Below the pieces are notes generated by a model. That model had not been told where the DNA came from. It did not search any database and worked only from the letters and a program-made list of their open reading frames with translations. This document shows positions 17,383-27,727 of a stretch of DNA of 54,796 nt, piece by piece. Every line of letters begins with the position of its first letter. Positions within the stretch are counted from its first letter, which is position 1. The position numbers and the translations under genes were made by a program. Source of the DNA: Betaproteobacteria bacterium (GTDB lineage Bacteria > Pseudomonadota > Gammaproteobacteria > Burkholderiales > Burkholderiaceae); assembly GCA_947453825.1 (NCBI GenBank), contig CANGHN010000012.1, forward strand, positions 1 through 54,796, given 5' to 3'.

Positions 17383-18185
17383 GCAGACGACTCTTGCATT
17401 ATTTTAATCTTTTCTTTTAGCCGTTCTATGCTTGCAGTATTTAGAGATTGATCTCGAACCCGATGGTAGAGATGAATCACTTCGGTGGCCCAGGATCCAC
17501 TCTTGCGTTGAATGCCATGATGTTCGAGCCTAAAAACAAAATCAGCATCTTCATGCGCCCATCCAACTAAGGATTCGTCAAAGCCATTGATTGCGAGAGC
17601 ATCTTCTTTCCAGCAGGCCATATTGCAACCCTTTATACGCCTCCAGTAAAAGCGTTTGAAGTTTCGCCAGCCACCATCTCCACGTTTAATCAGGAGTTGA
17701 GCGATTTTATTAATATCGCCAGATATCCTGTATTGAAAGATATGATTTTTAAAGTCTGCAAAACTCCATTGATTATTTGATAGCACAGTTTTAGTCAGTT
17801 TTTCACTGAGCAGGATACGACTCCCAGTCACCATATGCTTTGCTTTGGCGAGCTTACGGTGTTGGGAGATAAAGTCTGTCTGCGCTAGGCAGTCGCCATC
17901 CAGAAATACCAGGTAACTTCCTTCTGAGACTTCAATTGCTTTGTTGGCAATCCGAGTTTTTCTACACCCATCATCTTCTTGCCAAACATGTTTGATGGTA
18001 ATCGGGGATTGGGGAGATATTGCATCTATTACTTTTTGGGTTGATGGACCAGAACCGTCATCAGCAATAATGATCTCGAAATCACGGTCTGTTTGTGCAA
18101 TTAAGGAATGCAAGCAAAGATCAAGCGCTTCGGGCCAGTTATAGGTAGCCACGATGACAGAAATTTTAAAGTTGCTATTTGACAA
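17379..18185 (-). CDS. Glycosyltransferase family 2 with galactosyltransferase-like C-terminus
   Basis: 268 aa, GT-A fold. N-terminal ISVIVATYNWPEALDLCLHS and ADDGSG bind the nucleotide sugar, and FLDGDC is the DxD-type metal site (about residues 94-99). CNMACWKEDALAINGFDE and GWAHEDADFVFRL form the C-terminal catalytic region. A role in LPS or polysaccharide assembly follows from its overlap with the GT9 gene and its 2-bp spacing to the next glycosyltransferase. Sugar and acceptor are unknown. Confidence 0.85.
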   Translation of the reverse strand: MSNSNFKISVIVATYNWPEALDLCLHSLIAQTDRDFEIIIADDGSGPSTQKVIDAISPQSPITIKHVWQEDDGCRKTRIANKAIEVSEGSYLVFLDGDCLAQTDFISQHRKLAKAKHMVTGSRILLSEKLTKTVLSNNQWSFADFKNHIFQYRISGDINKIAQLLIKRGDGGWRNFKRFYWRRIKGCNMACWKEDALAINGFDESLVGWAHEDADFVFRLEHHGIQRKSGSWATEVIHLYHRVRDQSLNTASIERLKEKIKIMQESSA

Positions 18186-18187
18186 AG

Positions 18188-18952
18188 TTATCCTGACTTC
18201 GCTTTTTTATTGAGATGCCATAATTTTATATAACGATAATAGGAGCCTTGTGCATTTGCATAGGCTAAAGAAAGTCCTTGTGAGCCATCTAAAAAGCCCA
18301 AGCGCAAAATATAGGTTCTAAAAAAAGCCCAAGCTCCATGAGTAATTGCCTTCAAGGGCGAGCCCTTTCGTCCCTTTAGGAAGGCCTGCTTTGCAGAATC
18401 AGTGGAGTACCTCTCCATCTTTTCTTGAACCTGTGCGTAATTCATAAAGCTATAGTGCAGCATTGCGTTTTTTAGTTTGCCTACTTGCCCATTGGGCATT
18501 AAGCGTTCATGCACTAGGTCATCAGAAAAGCGAGCAGTGCCGCGTTTGAAAAGGCGATCTACGTAATCTGGGGTCCAGCCAGAATGCTGAATAAAACGAC
18601 CACAGTACCAAGATGAGCGGGGAATAGCAAAGCATTCAGTTTTGACTGGATGATTGATAGCAGCCAGAATTTCTGATCTGAGGGCCGGCGTTAGCCTTTC
18701 ATCAGCATCTAGGGAGAGAACCCAGTCACCGGTTGCTAGATCAAGGGCACGGTTCTTTTGGGGCCCAAAACCAGGCCAATCGGGGGGTTGGGCAAGCACT
18801 GCACCATAATTACTAGCAATCTCCAGGGTGCGGTCCGAGCTATTGGTATCCACGACTACGATTTGCTGGGCGATGCCCTCCAGGGAGGCTAGACAATCGC
18901 CTAAATTGACCTCTTCATTGCGAGTAATGAGTATGACTGATAAGGTGGGCAT
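18188..18952 (-). CDS. Glycosyltransferase family 2 (LPS core, WaaE/KdtX-like)
   Basis: 254 aa, GT-A fold. LSVILITRNEEVNLGDCLAS at the N-terminus, VVVDTNSSDRT and SLDADERLT (DxD) are typical of the WaaE/KdtX-like beta-1,4-glucosyltransferases of LPS inner core. It is first in the minus-strand LPS cluster and its start is only 10 bp from the divergent msbA start. The linked lipid A flippase supports a role in LPS. Confidence 0.87.
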   Translation of the reverse strand: MPTLSVILITRNEEVNLGDCLASLEGIAQQIVVVDTNSSDRTLEIASNYGAVLAQPPDWPGFGPQKNRALDLATGDWVLSLDADERLTPALRSEILAAINHPVKTECFAIPRSSWYCGRFIQHSGWTPDYVDRLFKRGTARFSDDLVHERLMPNGQVGKLKNAMLHYSFMNYAQVQEKMERYSTDSAKQAFLKGRKGSPLKAITHGAWAFFRTYILRLGFLDGSQGLSLAYANAQGSYYRYIKLWHLNKKAKSG

Positions 18953-18962
18953 AATTCATTAT

Positions 18963-20726
18963 ATGAACGCTCAAGACCGTACCGCCTTAAATCGCTTAAT
19001 TAGCTATCTCAAACCCCATATCAAGCTGATTATTGGGTCTTTGGTAGCCATGGCTTTTGTTGCTGCTGCCGAGACCTCTATTCCAGCCCTCATGAAGCCT
19101 TTGCTCGATCGGGGATTTACTGGCCAGCTGAATAACAAGCTTTGGCAGGTGCCGCTTTTCTTGGTAGGGCTCGCTTTAGTTCGCAGTTTGGCGCAATTTT
19201 TCTCGAGTTATTTATTAACCCGCGTCATTAATTCAGTGCTGCTTAAATTACGCGAGCAGATGTTTCAGACCCTATTGCATGCAAAAACAACTTTCTTTCA
19301 AAAAAATTCAGCATCTAATTTGATTAATGCGGTTGTTTTTGAGGTGAATAACGTACTTTCGATTATGGGAGGTATGTTAATTAGCTTGGTAAGAGACTCT
19401 TTAACAGTCGTTGGATTGATGGGCTACTTAATTTACTTGAACTGGAAACTAACACTGGTTGTGTTAATTATTTTCCCAGTCATTGCATTCATCATGAGTA
19501 AGATTAACCGGCGCTTAAGATCGCTTAATCGCGAGCAGCAAACCTTAACTAGTGATTTGGCTTACATTGTTGAGGAGGCTGCGGCCGGATACAAGATTGT
19601 CAAAGTGCATGGTGCGCAAGAGTATGAGATGAAGCGCTTTCAAGCAAAAGCAGACCGTTTGCGCCAGTTTGCTTTGAAGTCTGCAGTTGCTGGCGGTTTA
19701 AATCAGCCCATCACCCAATTAATTGCCTCGATGGCTTTATCGGTTGTGCTGGTCATTGCTTTAATGCAATCTGCCACTGAAGGCACTACTGTCGGGGGTT
19801 TTGCCTCCTTTATCACTGCCATGCTACTAGTCATCTCTCCACTAAAGCATTTGGCAGATATTAATCAGCCTCTGCAGCGCGGCTTGACTGCTGCTGAAAT
19901 GATTTTCGACTTAATGGATCAGCCCTTTGAGGAAGACGAAGATCGTAAGCTCAATATGAAACCCATGGGCAAGGCAAAAGGCGGCATTCGTTTTGAGAAT
20001 GTTGGATTTTCATATGAGCAAGAGGTAGGTCGACAGGATGCATTGCGCGACGTTAATCTGGATATCAAACCAGGTGAAGTAGTTGCATTCGTAGGCCCTT
20101 CAGGCGGCGGCAAGTCTACTTTAGTTAATTTGTTGCCACGTTTCTTTAAACCAACTAGCGGCCATATTTTCTTAGACGATATTCCATTGGAAGAAATTGT
20201 TTTGGCTGACATTCGTAAGCAAATTGCTTTTGTTAGTCAGGACGTGATTCTTTTTAATGACACCATTGCGGCTAATGTTGCCTATGGCGCTGTAGGGCAG
20301 GAAGGTATCGATCGCGGCCGCGTGATAGAAGCATTAGAAGCTGCCAATCTCAGTGCTTTGATTAAGGAATTGCCAGAAGGCATTAATTCCATGGTTGGCG
20401 ACAACGGCAACCGATTATCTGGCGGCCAGCGTCAACGTTTGGCGATTGCTCGCGCCATTTATAAAGATGCGCCGATCTTGATTTTGGATGAGGCAACCTC
20501 AGCCCTAGATTCTGAGTCTGAGCGTCAAGTGCAAGATGCCCTGGATCGACTGATGGCGGGTAGAACAACTTTGGTGATTGCGCATCGACTATCGACGATT
20601 GAGCATGCAAACCGCATTGTGGTTCTAGAACATGGTCAAGTTGTTGAAAATGGTGCACATGAAGAGTTGATTAAGCGTGATGGTTTATATGCAAACCTAC
20701 ACCGCATACAGTTCTCAAATGCTTAA
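18963..20726 (+). CDS. msbA: Lipid A/LPS export ABC transporter MsbA
   Basis: Homodimeric inner-membrane flippase that moves lipid A-core across the membrane. 587 aa. The N-terminal half has about six membrane helices. The C-terminal ATPase has GPSGGGKST (Walker A, about 378), LSGGQRQR (about 484), LILDEATSALD (Walker B) and the H-loop AHRLST. The open frame extends upstream to 18828, but that part is antisense to the glycosyltransferase, so I chose the ATG at 18963 (MNAQDRTALN). It converges with rng at its 3' end (7-bp gap). Confidence 0.94.
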   Translation: MNAQDRTALNRLISYLKPHIKLIIGSLVAMAFVAAAETSIPALMKPLLDRGFTGQLNNKLWQVPLFLVGLALVRSLAQFFSSYLLTRVINSVLLKLREQMFQTLLHAKTTFFQKNSASNLINAVVFEVNNVLSIMGGMLISLVRDSLTVVGLMGYLIYLNWKLTLVVLIIFPVIAFIMSKINRRLRSLNREQQTLTSDLAYIVEEAAAGYKIVKVHGAQEYEMKRFQAKADRLRQFALKSAVAGGLNQPITQLIASMALSVVLVIALMQSATEGTTVGGFASFITAMLLVISPLKHLADINQPLQRGLTAAEMIFDLMDQPFEEDEDRKLNMKPMGKAKGGIRFENVGFSYEQEVGRQDALRDVNLDIKPGEVVAFVGPSGGGKSTLVNLLPRFFKPTSGHIFLDDIPLEEIVLADIRKQIAFVSQDVILFNDTIAANVAYGAVGQEGIDRGRVIEALEAANLSALIKELPEGINSMVGDNGNRLSGGQRQRLAIARAIYKDAPILILDEATSALDSESERQVQDALDRLMAGRTTLVIAHRLSTIEHANRIVVLEHGQVVENGAHEELIKRDGLYANLHRIQFSNA

Positions 20727-20733
20727 GATGGGT

Positions 20734-22197
20734 TTAGCTTAGAACGATATCGTACTGCTCTTGGCGGAAGCTGCCTTCTGCCTGGAGCGTGATTGGCTTG
20801 GCAATAAAATCGCCCAACTGAGCTAGAAATTGATTCTCTTCTTCTAAAAATAAATCAATGACGTCCGGTGCTGCCACAATCCGAAACTCTCGAGGATTAA
20901 ATTGGCGATGCTCGCGGACAATTTCTCGCAGAATTTCGTAACAAATAGTCTGAGCAGTTTTAACTTCACCTTTGCCCATGCAGATCGCACAGGGCTCACA
21001 AGTAATGTGTGCCAGGGATTCACGTGTACGCTTGCGAGTCATCTCTACTAAACCTAAAGCAGAAAATTCACTTACCGAAGTGCGCGCATGGTCGCGTTCT
21101 AAATTGCGCTTGAGCTCATGTAGAACGGCGTCTTGATGGTCTTTGCCAATCATGTCGATGAAGTCGATGATGATGATGCCGCCAAGATTACGTAAACGTA
21201 ATTGCCTTGCAATCGCTTGTGCTGCTTCAAGATTCGTTTTGAAGACAGTGTCATCTAGATTGCGTGCGCCTACATAGCTACCCGTGTTGACATCTACCGT
21301 AGTCATGGACTCTGTCTGGTCAATCATTAGATAGCCTCCAGACTTGAGATCCACCCTGCGTCCTAAGGCTTTATTAATTTCAGCATCTACGTCATACAAA
21401 TCAAAAAGGGCGCGCTCACCACGGTGGAGTGTGAGCTTGTTTAACAGATTGGGCATATAGAGCGCCGCAAATGCTTTGAGTTTCTCAAAGTTCTCAGCGG
21501 AGTCCACCCGAATCTGAGTAGTCTCTTCGCTGGCGACATCTCGCAAAACACGTTCAGCTAGGCTGAGATCTTGATATAGAAGACTGGGGGCGGCTTGATG
21601 TTTCATGGCCGCATGAATATTTTCCCAGGTCATCCGCAAGTAGCGCATATCATTTTGTAGTTCTGTATCAGACGCATCTTGGGCGCTAGTGCGCACAATG
21701 ATTCCGCCTTTTTCATCGGCTGACATTAAGCCAGCAAGGCGGGCTTTAATGGCTTCACGCTCTTCTGGTTGATCAATCCGCTGGGATACGCCAATATATT
21801 TTTCTGAAGCGGTATCACTTCCTGCCGGGGGTAGGTAGACTAGATTACGACCAGCAATACTCAATTGTGTTGTTAAACGCGCACCCTTAGTGCCAAGAGG
21901 ATCTTTTAAGACCTGGACTAATAAGGTTTGACCCTCAAATAATAATTTTTCAATTTGGGCTTGTGGATTATTTTGGCTAATATCTGCTACATGCATAAAA
22001 GCAGTGCGCTCAAGTCCAATCTCAATAAAAGCAGATTGCATGCCTGGTAGAACTCGGACAACTTTTGCTAAATAGATATTGCCCACAATACCGCGCTGGC
22101 GGGTGCGTTCAATCTGTAGCTCTTGGACTGCACCCTGCTGTATCAGCGCGACCCGCGTTTCTTGGGGAGTGATATTGATGAGGATTTCTTCATTCAT
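20734..22197 (-). CDS. rng: Ribonuclease G
   Basis: Endoribonuclease of the RNase E/G family, involved in 16S rRNA 5' maturation and mRNA decay. 487 aa, the usual RNase G length without the RNase E scaffold tail. It starts with MNEEILINITPQETRVALIQ, then an S1 domain (about 35-120). The DNase I-like catalytic part has TTVDVNTGS (about 303) and IIIDFIDM (about 346). The Zn-link region is CEPCAICMGKG. It overlaps maf by 4 bp (ATGA), a common rng-maf arrangement, and is last in the operon that begins at yebC. Confidence 0.95.
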   Translation of the reverse strand: MNEEILINITPQETRVALIQQGAVQELQIERTRQRGIVGNIYLAKVVRVLPGMQSAFIEIGLERTAFMHVADISQNNPQAQIEKLLFEGQTLLVQVLKDPLGTKGARLTTQLSIAGRNLVYLPPAGSDTASEKYIGVSQRIDQPEEREAIKARLAGLMSADEKGGIIVRTSAQDASDTELQNDMRYLRMTWENIHAAMKHQAAPSLLYQDLSLAERVLRDVASEETTQIRVDSAENFEKLKAFAALYMPNLLNKLTLHRGERALFDLYDVDAEINKALGRRVDLKSGGYLMIDQTESMTTVDVNTGSYVGARNLDDTVFKTNLEAAQAIARQLRLRNLGGIIIIDFIDMIGKDHQDAVLHELKRNLERDHARTSVSEFSALGLVEMTRKRTRESLAHITCEPCAICMGKGEVKTAQTICYEILREIVREHRQFNPREFRIVAAPDVIDLFLEEENQFLAQLGDFIAKPITLQAEGSFRQEQYDIVLS

Positions 22198-22817
22198 ATG
22201 CGTATGACTTGAGCGCGATCTAAAAGTTGTGCCGTTTCATAAAGAGGAAGTCCCATAATACCGCTATAGCTTCCTTCTATTCTAGAAATAAAAGCGGCTG
22301 CACGCCCCTGAATGCCATAAGCTCCAGCCTTACCAAAGGGTTCGCCGCTAGCAATATAAGCATTAATCTCCTCCCTCGATAAATTAGCAAATTGCACCTG
22401 AGAGGTTTGCACGAGGCAAGTGGGCTGATCTTTAGGATTTTCGGTAATTGCAACAGCCGTCAATACCTCATGTACTTTGCCGCTGAGCATTGTCAAGATA
22501 CGAATTGCATCAAGCTCATCCTGGGGTTTGCCTAAAATTTCTCCAGCAATGCTATTTGGGAGGCTGACGGTAGTATCTGCGCACAAAATCGGTGCCCATG
22601 GCATGTTTCGCTTTTCCCAGCGACTCAGTGCTAAAGCAGATTTAGCTAGGGTAACGCGCTCAACATAATTACGTGCTTTTTCCTCAGGCAAGGGGGTTTC
22701 AATGCTTTCACTATCTTCATCTGATGCTGGCAATAGCATTTCAAAGTGAACATTCATTTGAGTAAGAAGTTCTTGGCGACGAGGACTTTGCGAAGCAAGG
22801 TATACAAAAGAATGCAT
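22194..22817 (-). CDS. maf: Maf-family nucleoside triphosphate pyrophosphatase
   Basis: House-cleaning NTP pyrophosphatase of the Maf/YhdE kind, which acts on dTTP, UTP and modified pyrimidine nucleotides. 207 aa. Family marks: LASQSPRRQELL at the start, CADTTV (about 90), GKAGAYGIQGRAAAFI and EGSYSGIMGLPL, the last two favouring the YhdE subgroup. The open frame reaches 22904 inside rlmH; the ATG at 22817 gives the conserved start and is 4 nt after the rlmH stop. A GTG at 22829 is an alternative. Confidence 0.92.
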   Translation of the reverse strand: MHSFVYLASQSPRRQELLTQMNVHFEMLLPASDEDSESIETPLPEEKARNYVERVTLAKSALALSRWEKRNMPWAPILCADTTVSLPNSIAGEILGKPQDELDAIRILTMLSGKVHEVLTAVAITENPKDQPTCLVQTSQVQFANLSREEINAYIASGEPFGKAGAYGIQGRAAAFISRIEGSYSGIMGLPLYETAQLLDRAQVIRI

Positions 22818-22821
22818 AGAC

Positions 22822-23265
22822 TTATTCACGATGGTAAGGGTGTCCTTGCAAAATAGTCCAGGCGCGATAGAGCTGTTCAACCAGCAAGACTCTGGCCATT
22901 GCATGGGGAAGAGTCAAACTGGAAAGTCGCCAGATTGCTTGGGTATTAGTCTTGAGACTGGCGTCTAAGCCATCAGCGCCACCAATCAGAAAGGTAATGT
23001 CGTAACCCTCTTGTCGCCATGAAGCTAATTGCGTTGCTAGATTTTGAGTGGTTTGATCTTTGCCGTGCTCGTCCAAGGCAATCACTCTTGATCCTTTGGG
23101 GATGGCTGCTGCTATTTTGACGGCCTCTTTAGCGGGCGTGAGATCAGGCTTAATTTCTTTAATTTCGATATTGCAATCTGCAGGCATCCGCTTGATGTAA
23201 TCTTGGGTAGCTGTCGCTACCCAATCGGGCATTTTATGACCAACCGATACAATCGTTAAGCGCAT
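22822..23265 (-). CDS. rlmH: 23S rRNA pseudouridine1915 N3-methyltransferase RlmH
   Basis: SPOUT methyltransferase that methylates pseudouridine 1915 of 23S rRNA on assembled ribosomes. 147 aa, slightly shorter than the E. coli 155. Visible SPOUT knot residues: ALDEHGKD, FLIGGADGLD and SLTLPHAMARVLLVEQLYRA, with the C-terminal PYHRE. It lies directly after rsfS, the standard rsfS-rlmH order. Confidence 0.96.
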   Translation of the reverse strand: MRLTIVSVGHKMPDWVATATQDYIKRMPADCNIEIKEIKPDLTPAKEAVKIAAAIPKGSRVIALDEHGKDQTTQNLATQLASWRQEGYDITFLIGGADGLDASLKTNTQAIWRLSSLTLPHAMARVLLVEQLYRAWTILQGHPYHRE

Positions 23266-23290
23266 TGTCTAAGAGGTACTCGAGAAAGGC

Positions 23291-23680
23291 TTATTCGTCG
23301 TCTTCAGATTCGCTGGCCTTAACAAGACCTTTGCTGCCGGCGAGTTTGACGCGTACCGGCTTAGCACCCCACATACCCTCAAGCTGGTAGTAAGAGCGCA
23401 ACATCGGCTGCAGAATATGAACTACGATATCGCCGCAATCGACTAAGACCCATTCACCAGTTTCTAAACCTTCAATAGAAATGACTTCACCGCCTTTAGC
23501 ATTCACCTCTTCTTTGACTGACATCGCCAAAGATCTGGTTTGACGATTACTTGAACCAGTCGCAATGATGACGCGATCAAATAACTCGCTCAGCTTGGTA
23601 GTGTCATAGACGCGTATATCTTGCGCCTTCACATCTTCTAATGCATCAATAATGACGCGTTGTAATTTACGTAAGTCCAT
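23291..23680 (-). CDS. rsfS: Ribosomal silencing factor RsfS
   Basis: Small protein that binds L14 and blocks subunit joining when nutrients are scarce. 129 aa. DVKAQDIRVYDTTKL, ATGSSNRQTRSLAMSVKEEV, and GEWVLVDCGDIVVHIL match the Iojap/RsfS family, with an acidic tail. It lies between nadD and rlmH in the operon. Confidence 0.95.
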   Translation of the reverse strand: MDLRKLQRVIIDALEDVKAQDIRVYDTTKLSELFDRVIIATGSSNRQTRSLAMSVKEEVNAKGGEVISIEGLETGEWVLVDCGDIVVHILQPMLRSYYQLEGMWGAKPVRVKLAGSKGLVKASESEDDE

Positions 23681-23725
23681 GTTTTTGGGAATCTTTTCTA
23701 GTATTTAAGGGTGATCTTAGCTTGA

Positions 23726-24424
23726 TTACTGATACAAGCCTAGATTTGTAATGATTTCTAAGGTGTGTGAGGGAATTTGTTCGGCCCCCAATGAGTTCCG
23801 GGAGGCAGTTTTTAAGCGCTGACGCAGATCTGTAGAAGAAAGATCAACTGCCAGCGTCTCATCGATATAGATGAGGCCAGCTGGGCTATTTTCAAGAGCG
23901 GTTAAGGCGTCTTTTTGATATTGATTAAGTAATTGATTGATCTGGGGGCTGAGCGCTGAGCGTAAATCATGGTGAGGTCTACTGGCGACAGCAAAGTGGA
24001 CATAGTTCAAAAGCTTTTCCCAAGAATTCCAGGTAGGTAATTGAATGAGCGAGTCTGCCCCCATTAGCCAAGTCAAACTCGCCTGAGGACCAAAGCGATC
24101 ACGTAGGGCATGAGCGGTATCGATAGCGTAGCTTGGCCCAGCACGATCTATCTCAATGCGATCAATACCAATTTGAGTAGGGATCTGAAGATATAAAAAA
24201 GCTCTTGCCAAATCAATACCAGCAGCTTCAGTAAGTTGAAAGCGAATTTCTGCAGGCGTAATGTTCAAATCTTTTTGCCAAGGTGTGCCGCTTGGAATCA
24301 GTAGCAAGGTGTCAAGGTGTAAATTCTTAGCAAAATGGGTAGCTAACTTTAAATGACCCAGATGAGGTGGATCAAAGGTGCCACCTAGAATGCCAATTTT
24401 TTTCACGGTGCTCAAGCCAGCCAA
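23726..24424 (-). CDS. nadD: Nicotinate-nucleotide adenylyltransferase
   Basis: NAD synthesis enzyme that adenylates nicotinate mononucleotide. About 227-232 aa. [18 protein letters not shown] contains the nucleotidyltransferase HxGH signature, and STDLRQRL is the ISSTxxR-like motif. Three starts are possible: TTG at 24424 and TTG at 24415 overlap hemF, while GTG at 24406 lies just after the hemF stop and is five residues before the GGTFDP motif. All are non-ATG. It is part of the purD-hemF-nadD-rsfS-rlmH-maf-rng run. Confidence 0.94.
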   Translation of the reverse strand: MAGLSTVKKIGILGGTFDPPHLGHLKLATHFAKNLHLDTLLLIPSGTPWQKDLNITPAEIRFQLTEAAGIDLARAFLYLQIPTQIGIDRIEIDRAGPSYAIDTAHALRDRFGPQASLTWLMGADSLIQLPTWNSWEKLLNYVHFAVASRPHHDLRSALSPQINQLLNQYQKDALTALENSPAGLIYIDETLAVDLSSTDLRQRLKTASRNSLGAEQIPSHTLEIITNLGLYQ

Positions 24425-25407
24425 TCACGCGGTTTGAGATAGTAGTCATAAAGCTTCGCTTCTGGTGTACCAGGCTTAGGCTGCCAGTTGTACCACCACT
24501 GAACTACAGGAGGCATGGACATTAAGATCGATTCAGTGCGGCCACCAGAGTGCAGGCCAAAGATGGTACCTCGGTCAAAGAGTAGGTTGTACTCAACATA
24601 ACGACCACGACGGTATTCTTGGAAAGCCTTTTCTTCAGGGGTATAGGGATCTTGGTAGCGACGCTGAACAATCGGCAGATAGGCATTAATAAAAGCATCA
24701 CCAACTGCTCGGGTCATAGCAAAGCTTTTTTCAAAGCCAAGTTCGTTAAAGTCATCAAAGAAAACACCGCCAATACCGCGGGGCTCATCACGATGTTTTA
24801 AATAAAAATATTCATCGCACCATTTTTTAAAGCGCGGATGGAGATCATTTCCAAAAGGATCTAAAGCATCCTTTGCAGTTTGATGAAAATGTTTGCAGTC
24901 TTCATCAACGCCGTAATAGGGGGTTAGGTCAAAACCTCCACCAAACCACCAGACTGGCTCATGGCCTGGGGCTTGCGCAATAAAGCAGCGCACATTCATA
25001 TGGGTAGTAGGAGCCTTAGGATTTCGAGGATGGAAAACCAGCGAGACTCCCATGGCCTCAAAGCTACGACCGGCCATTTCAGGGCGATGGTGAGAAGCTG
25101 AGGGCGGCATTTGATCGCCACGAACATGTGAGAAGCCCACTCCACCTTTTTCTAAAATATTGCCGTCATCTAGGGTGCAGGTACGGCCGTAACCCTTCAG
25201 TTTGCTGTCTTCTGGCTTATGCCATTCATCAGCGACAAAAGCTTTTCCATCCAAGGCACCCATTGCGCTGGTGATGCGATCTTGTAAACCCAGAAAATAA
25301 TTTTTGAGTTCTGCGATATTGATTTGAGTATGTTCGGCTGACAAAGATCGGTCCCAGTATTTATTTGATTGCACGATAGCCAATATCTTTACGATATTGC
25401 ATGCCAT
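24412..25407 (-). CDS. hemF: Oxygen-dependent coproporphyrinogen III oxidase
   Basis: Haem synthesis: oxidative decarboxylation of coproporphyrinogen III to protoporphyrinogen IX, using O2. Up to 331 aa. [56 protein letters not shown] and the C-terminal [15 protein letters not shown] are diagnostic. The ATG at 25407 lies 47 nt inside purD; in-frame GTG at 25374 and TTG at 25344 would give shorter proteins closer to the E. coli N-terminus, so the exact start is uncertain. The enzyme implies aerobic growth. Confidence 0.95.
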   Translation of the reverse strand: MACNIVKILAIVQSNKYWDRSLSAEHTQINIAELKNYFLGLQDRITSAMGALDGKAFVADEWHKPEDSKLKGYGRTCTLDDGNILEKGGVGFSHVRGDQMPPSASHHRPEMAGRSFEAMGVSLVFHPRNPKAPTTHMNVRCFIAQAPGHEPVWWFGGGFDLTPYYGVDEDCKHFHQTAKDALDPFGNDLHPRFKKWCDEYFYLKHRDEPRGIGGVFFDDFNELGFEKSFAMTRAVGDAFINAYLPIVQRRYQDPYTPEEKAFQEYRRGRYVEYNLLFDRGTIFGLHSGGRTESILMSMPPVVQWWYNWQPKPGTPEAKLYDYYLKPRDWLA

Positions 25408-26638
25408 CGAAATGAATTTTACTAATAGCTTCGTAAGCCTTTTGCTGAGCTCCGCGAACGGTATCAGCCAGGCCTACTACGCACATGACACGACCACCAG
25501 AGGTAAGGACTTCACCATCTTCTAATTTAGTGCCAGCATGGAAAGTGATTTGGTCTTCTGTATCCGCCGGAATTCCGCTAATCACATCACCACTGCGAGG
25601 GGTATCGGGATAGTTGTGGGCGGCCAGCACAACGCCAAGGGCAGTGCGACGATCCCATTCGAGGTCTACTTCATTCAGCTTACCGTCCACGGCATGATCA
25701 AGCGCATTGACTAGATCGCTGCGCAGACGCGCCATGATGGGCTGTGTTTCTGGGTCACCCATGCGGCAGTTAAATTCCAAAGTTTTGATCTTGCCATCCG
25801 GGGCAATCATGAGGCCGGCATATAAAAAGCCGGTATACGGTATGCCATCAGCTTCCATACCTTTGATGGTGGGCATGATGACCTCACGTAATGCACGCGC
25901 ATGGATTTCTGGGGTAACGACAGGAGCGGGGGAGTAAGCACCCATGCCACCAGTATTGGGGCCTTGATCTGCATCTAGCAGGCGCTTGTGATCTTGGCTA
26001 GTCGCTAAGGCAAGAGCATGTTTGCCATCCACTAGTACGATAAAGCTGGCTTCTTCACCAGTTAAAAATTCTTCGATGACGACGCGTGCACCAGCATTGC
26101 CGAATTTATTGTCAGCGAGCATCATGTCAACAGCAGCATGAGCCTCTTTCAAGTTCATCGCAACTACCACCCCTTTGCCAGCTGCAAGACCATCAGCCTT
26201 AATCACAATTGGCGCACCTTTAGCATCAATATAGGCATGAGCCTCTAGAGCATTGGAAAAGGTTTGGTAATCAGCAGTAGGAATGCCATGACGTTTCATA
26301 AAGGCTTTAGAGAAGTCTTTAGAGGACTCCAATTGCGCGGCTAATTGGGTTGGCCCAAAAATCCGCAAGCCATTATTGCGGAACACATCCACAATGCCTG
26401 CGGCCAAGGGTGCTTCTGGACCGACTACAGTGAGATGAATTTTTTCACGCTTAGCAAAGTCTGCAAGTTCTTGTAGACCCGAAATCGGCAGATTTTCAAT
26501 ACCAGCAGTAGCTTGTTTGGCAGTAGCGGTACCGCCATTACCTGGCGCTACAAAAACGGTTTGCACTTGGGGCGATTGAGCCAGCTTCCAGGCTAATGCA
26601 TGTTCGCGTCCACCGGATCCAATAAGAAGAATTTTCAT
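25361..26638 (-). CDS. purD: Phosphoribosylamine-glycine ligase
   Basis: Second step of purine synthesis, joining glycine to phosphoribosylamine with ATP. 425 aa, the normal length. [20 protein letters not shown] opens the PurD N domain. The ATP-grasp core has [35 protein letters not shown] and [15 protein letters not shown]. It follows yebC by 38 bp and overlaps the annotated hemF start. Confidence 0.96.
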   Translation of the reverse strand: MKILLIGSGGREHALAWKLAQSPQVQTVFVAPGNGGTATAKQATAGIENLPISGLQELADFAKREKIHLTVVGPEAPLAAGIVDVFRNNGLRIFGPTQLAAQLESSKDFSKAFMKRHGIPTADYQTFSNALEAHAYIDAKGAPIVIKADGLAAGKGVVVAMNLKEAHAAVDMMLADNKFGNAGARVVIEEFLTGEEASFIVLVDGKHALALATSQDHKRLLDADQGPNTGGMGAYSPAPVVTPEIHARALREVIMPTIKGMEADGIPYTGFLYAGLMIAPDGKIKTLEFNCRMGDPETQPIMARLRSDLVNALDHAVDGKLNEVDLEWDRRTALGVVLAAHNYPDTPRSGDVISGIPADTEDQITFHAGTKLEDGEVLTSGGRVMCVVGLADTVRGAQQKAYEAISKIHFDGMQYRKDIGYRAIK

Positions 26639-26676
26639 AGCTTGCTGTTATTAGTATTAAGTAATCATGGAAAAAG

Positions 26677-27396
26677 TTAAAGAGCGGCATTCGTAAAAAC
26701 TTCTTGGACGTCATCAAGATTCTCAAGCGCGTCTAATAATTTCTGCATACTTTCTGCTTGATCGCCTTCTAGGGTAATTTCGGTTTCAGGTCGCATTGCT
26801 ACAGTAGATAGCTCGGGTTTTAGACCTGCTTGGCTGATAGCGTCTTGTACCTTAGAAAAATCCGGCACGGGTGAGAGGATTTCAAGCGAGCCATCATCAT
26901 GGGTAATGACATCTTCAGCGCCAGCATCCAAAGCAACTTCCATCAGTTGATCCTCACTGGTGCCCGGTGCAAATAACATTTGACCGCAATGCTTAAATAG
27001 AAAGGCAACCGAACCTTCGGCGCCCATATTGCCACCATTTTTATTAAAAGCGTGACGAACTTCTGCAACAGTGCGGGTGCGGTTATCAGTCAAGCAGTCA
27101 ACAATAATGGCGGCACCATTAATGCCATAACCTTCATAACGAATTTCTTCATAATTCACACCTTCAAGCGAGCCTGTGCCACGTTGGATTGCTCTTTGCA
27201 CATTATCGTTAGGCATATTGGAATCTTTAGCCTTATCAATTGCCAAACGTAAACGTGGATTAGTAGCAACATCACCGCCACCTAATTTGGCAGCTACAGT
27301 AATTTCTTTAATGAGTTTGGTCCAAATCTTGCCGCGTTTTTCGTCTTGACGACCTTTGCGGTGCTGAATATTGGCCCATTTCGAGTGGCCGGCCAT
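26677..27396 (-). CDS. yebC: YebC/PmpR-family DNA-binding protein
   Basis: 239-aa protein of the YebC/PmpR (TACO1) family. Members act as transcription regulators, and recent work links them to translation of polyproline stretches. [20 protein letters not shown] is the family start, with [23 protein letters not shown] in the centre. It is the first gene of the minus-strand run and has a 152-bp gap to the divergent tRNA-Leu that should hold both promoters; I could not fix either by eye. Confidence 0.95.
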   Translation of the reverse strand: MAGHSKWANIQHRKGRQDEKRGKIWTKLIKEITVAAKLGGGDVATNPRLRLAIDKAKDSNMPNDNVQRAIQRGTGSLEGVNYEEIRYEGYGINGAAIIVDCLTDNRTRTVAEVRHAFNKNGGNMGAEGSVAFLFKHCGQMLFAPGTSEDQLMEVALDAGAEDVITHDDGSLEILSPVPDFSKVQDAISQAGLKPELSTVAMRPETEITLEGDQAESMQKLLDALENLDDVQEVFTNAAL

Positions 27397-27548
27397 ACGG
27401 GTAAGTCCTTTAAATAATTTGGCTTGAAGACCTCATTTTAAGGGGTTCTAGGCCAAAGGTAGGAGCCTTAGAGCCAATTTTTGTTACACTCTCATGTCTT
27501 AGCAGTAACAAAGTAGCTAATTGTGCAGAATTTCCACTGCAAACACCT

Positions 27549-27633
27549 GCCTCGGTGATGGAATTGGTAGACGTGCCGGACTCAAAATCCGGTGCCGCAA
27601 GGCGTGGCGGTTCGAGTCCGCCCCGAGGCACCA
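27549..27633 (+). tRNA. tRNA-Leu (anticodon CAA), integration target
   Basis: 85 nt with an encoded CCA. The acceptor arms are GCCTCGG and CCGAGGC, the anticodon arm is CCGGA-CTCAAAA-TCCGG with CAA, there is a long variable arm (TGCCGCAAGGCGTG) as in class II tRNAs, and the T-arm is GCGGTTCGAGTCCGC. The last 20 nt are repeated at 33130-33149. The gene is intact because the element brought its own copy of the 3' end. Confidence 0.97.
27614..27633 (+). repeat. attL core (tRNA-Leu 3' end)
   Basis: 20-bp sequence GAGTCCGCCCCGAGGCACCA, from the T-loop to the CCA of tRNA-Leu, identical to 33130-33149. The flanking base differs on both sides (C versus T before, C versus A after), which fixes the repeat limits. 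Confidence 0.92.
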
Positions 27634-27727
27634 CAGATGGTTCTTTCATTGCCAACTGTTTCCCAAATAGACTCATAAAACACAAGGCTTCCAAGCCAAT
27701 TTTGGCATCTGTAGCCATCAATTGAAA

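Noticed and set aside
18828..18962. Upstream extension of msbA
   Set aside because: The extra 45 residues are antisense to the glycosyltransferase start and are not MsbA-like; ATG 18963 gives the family N-terminus.
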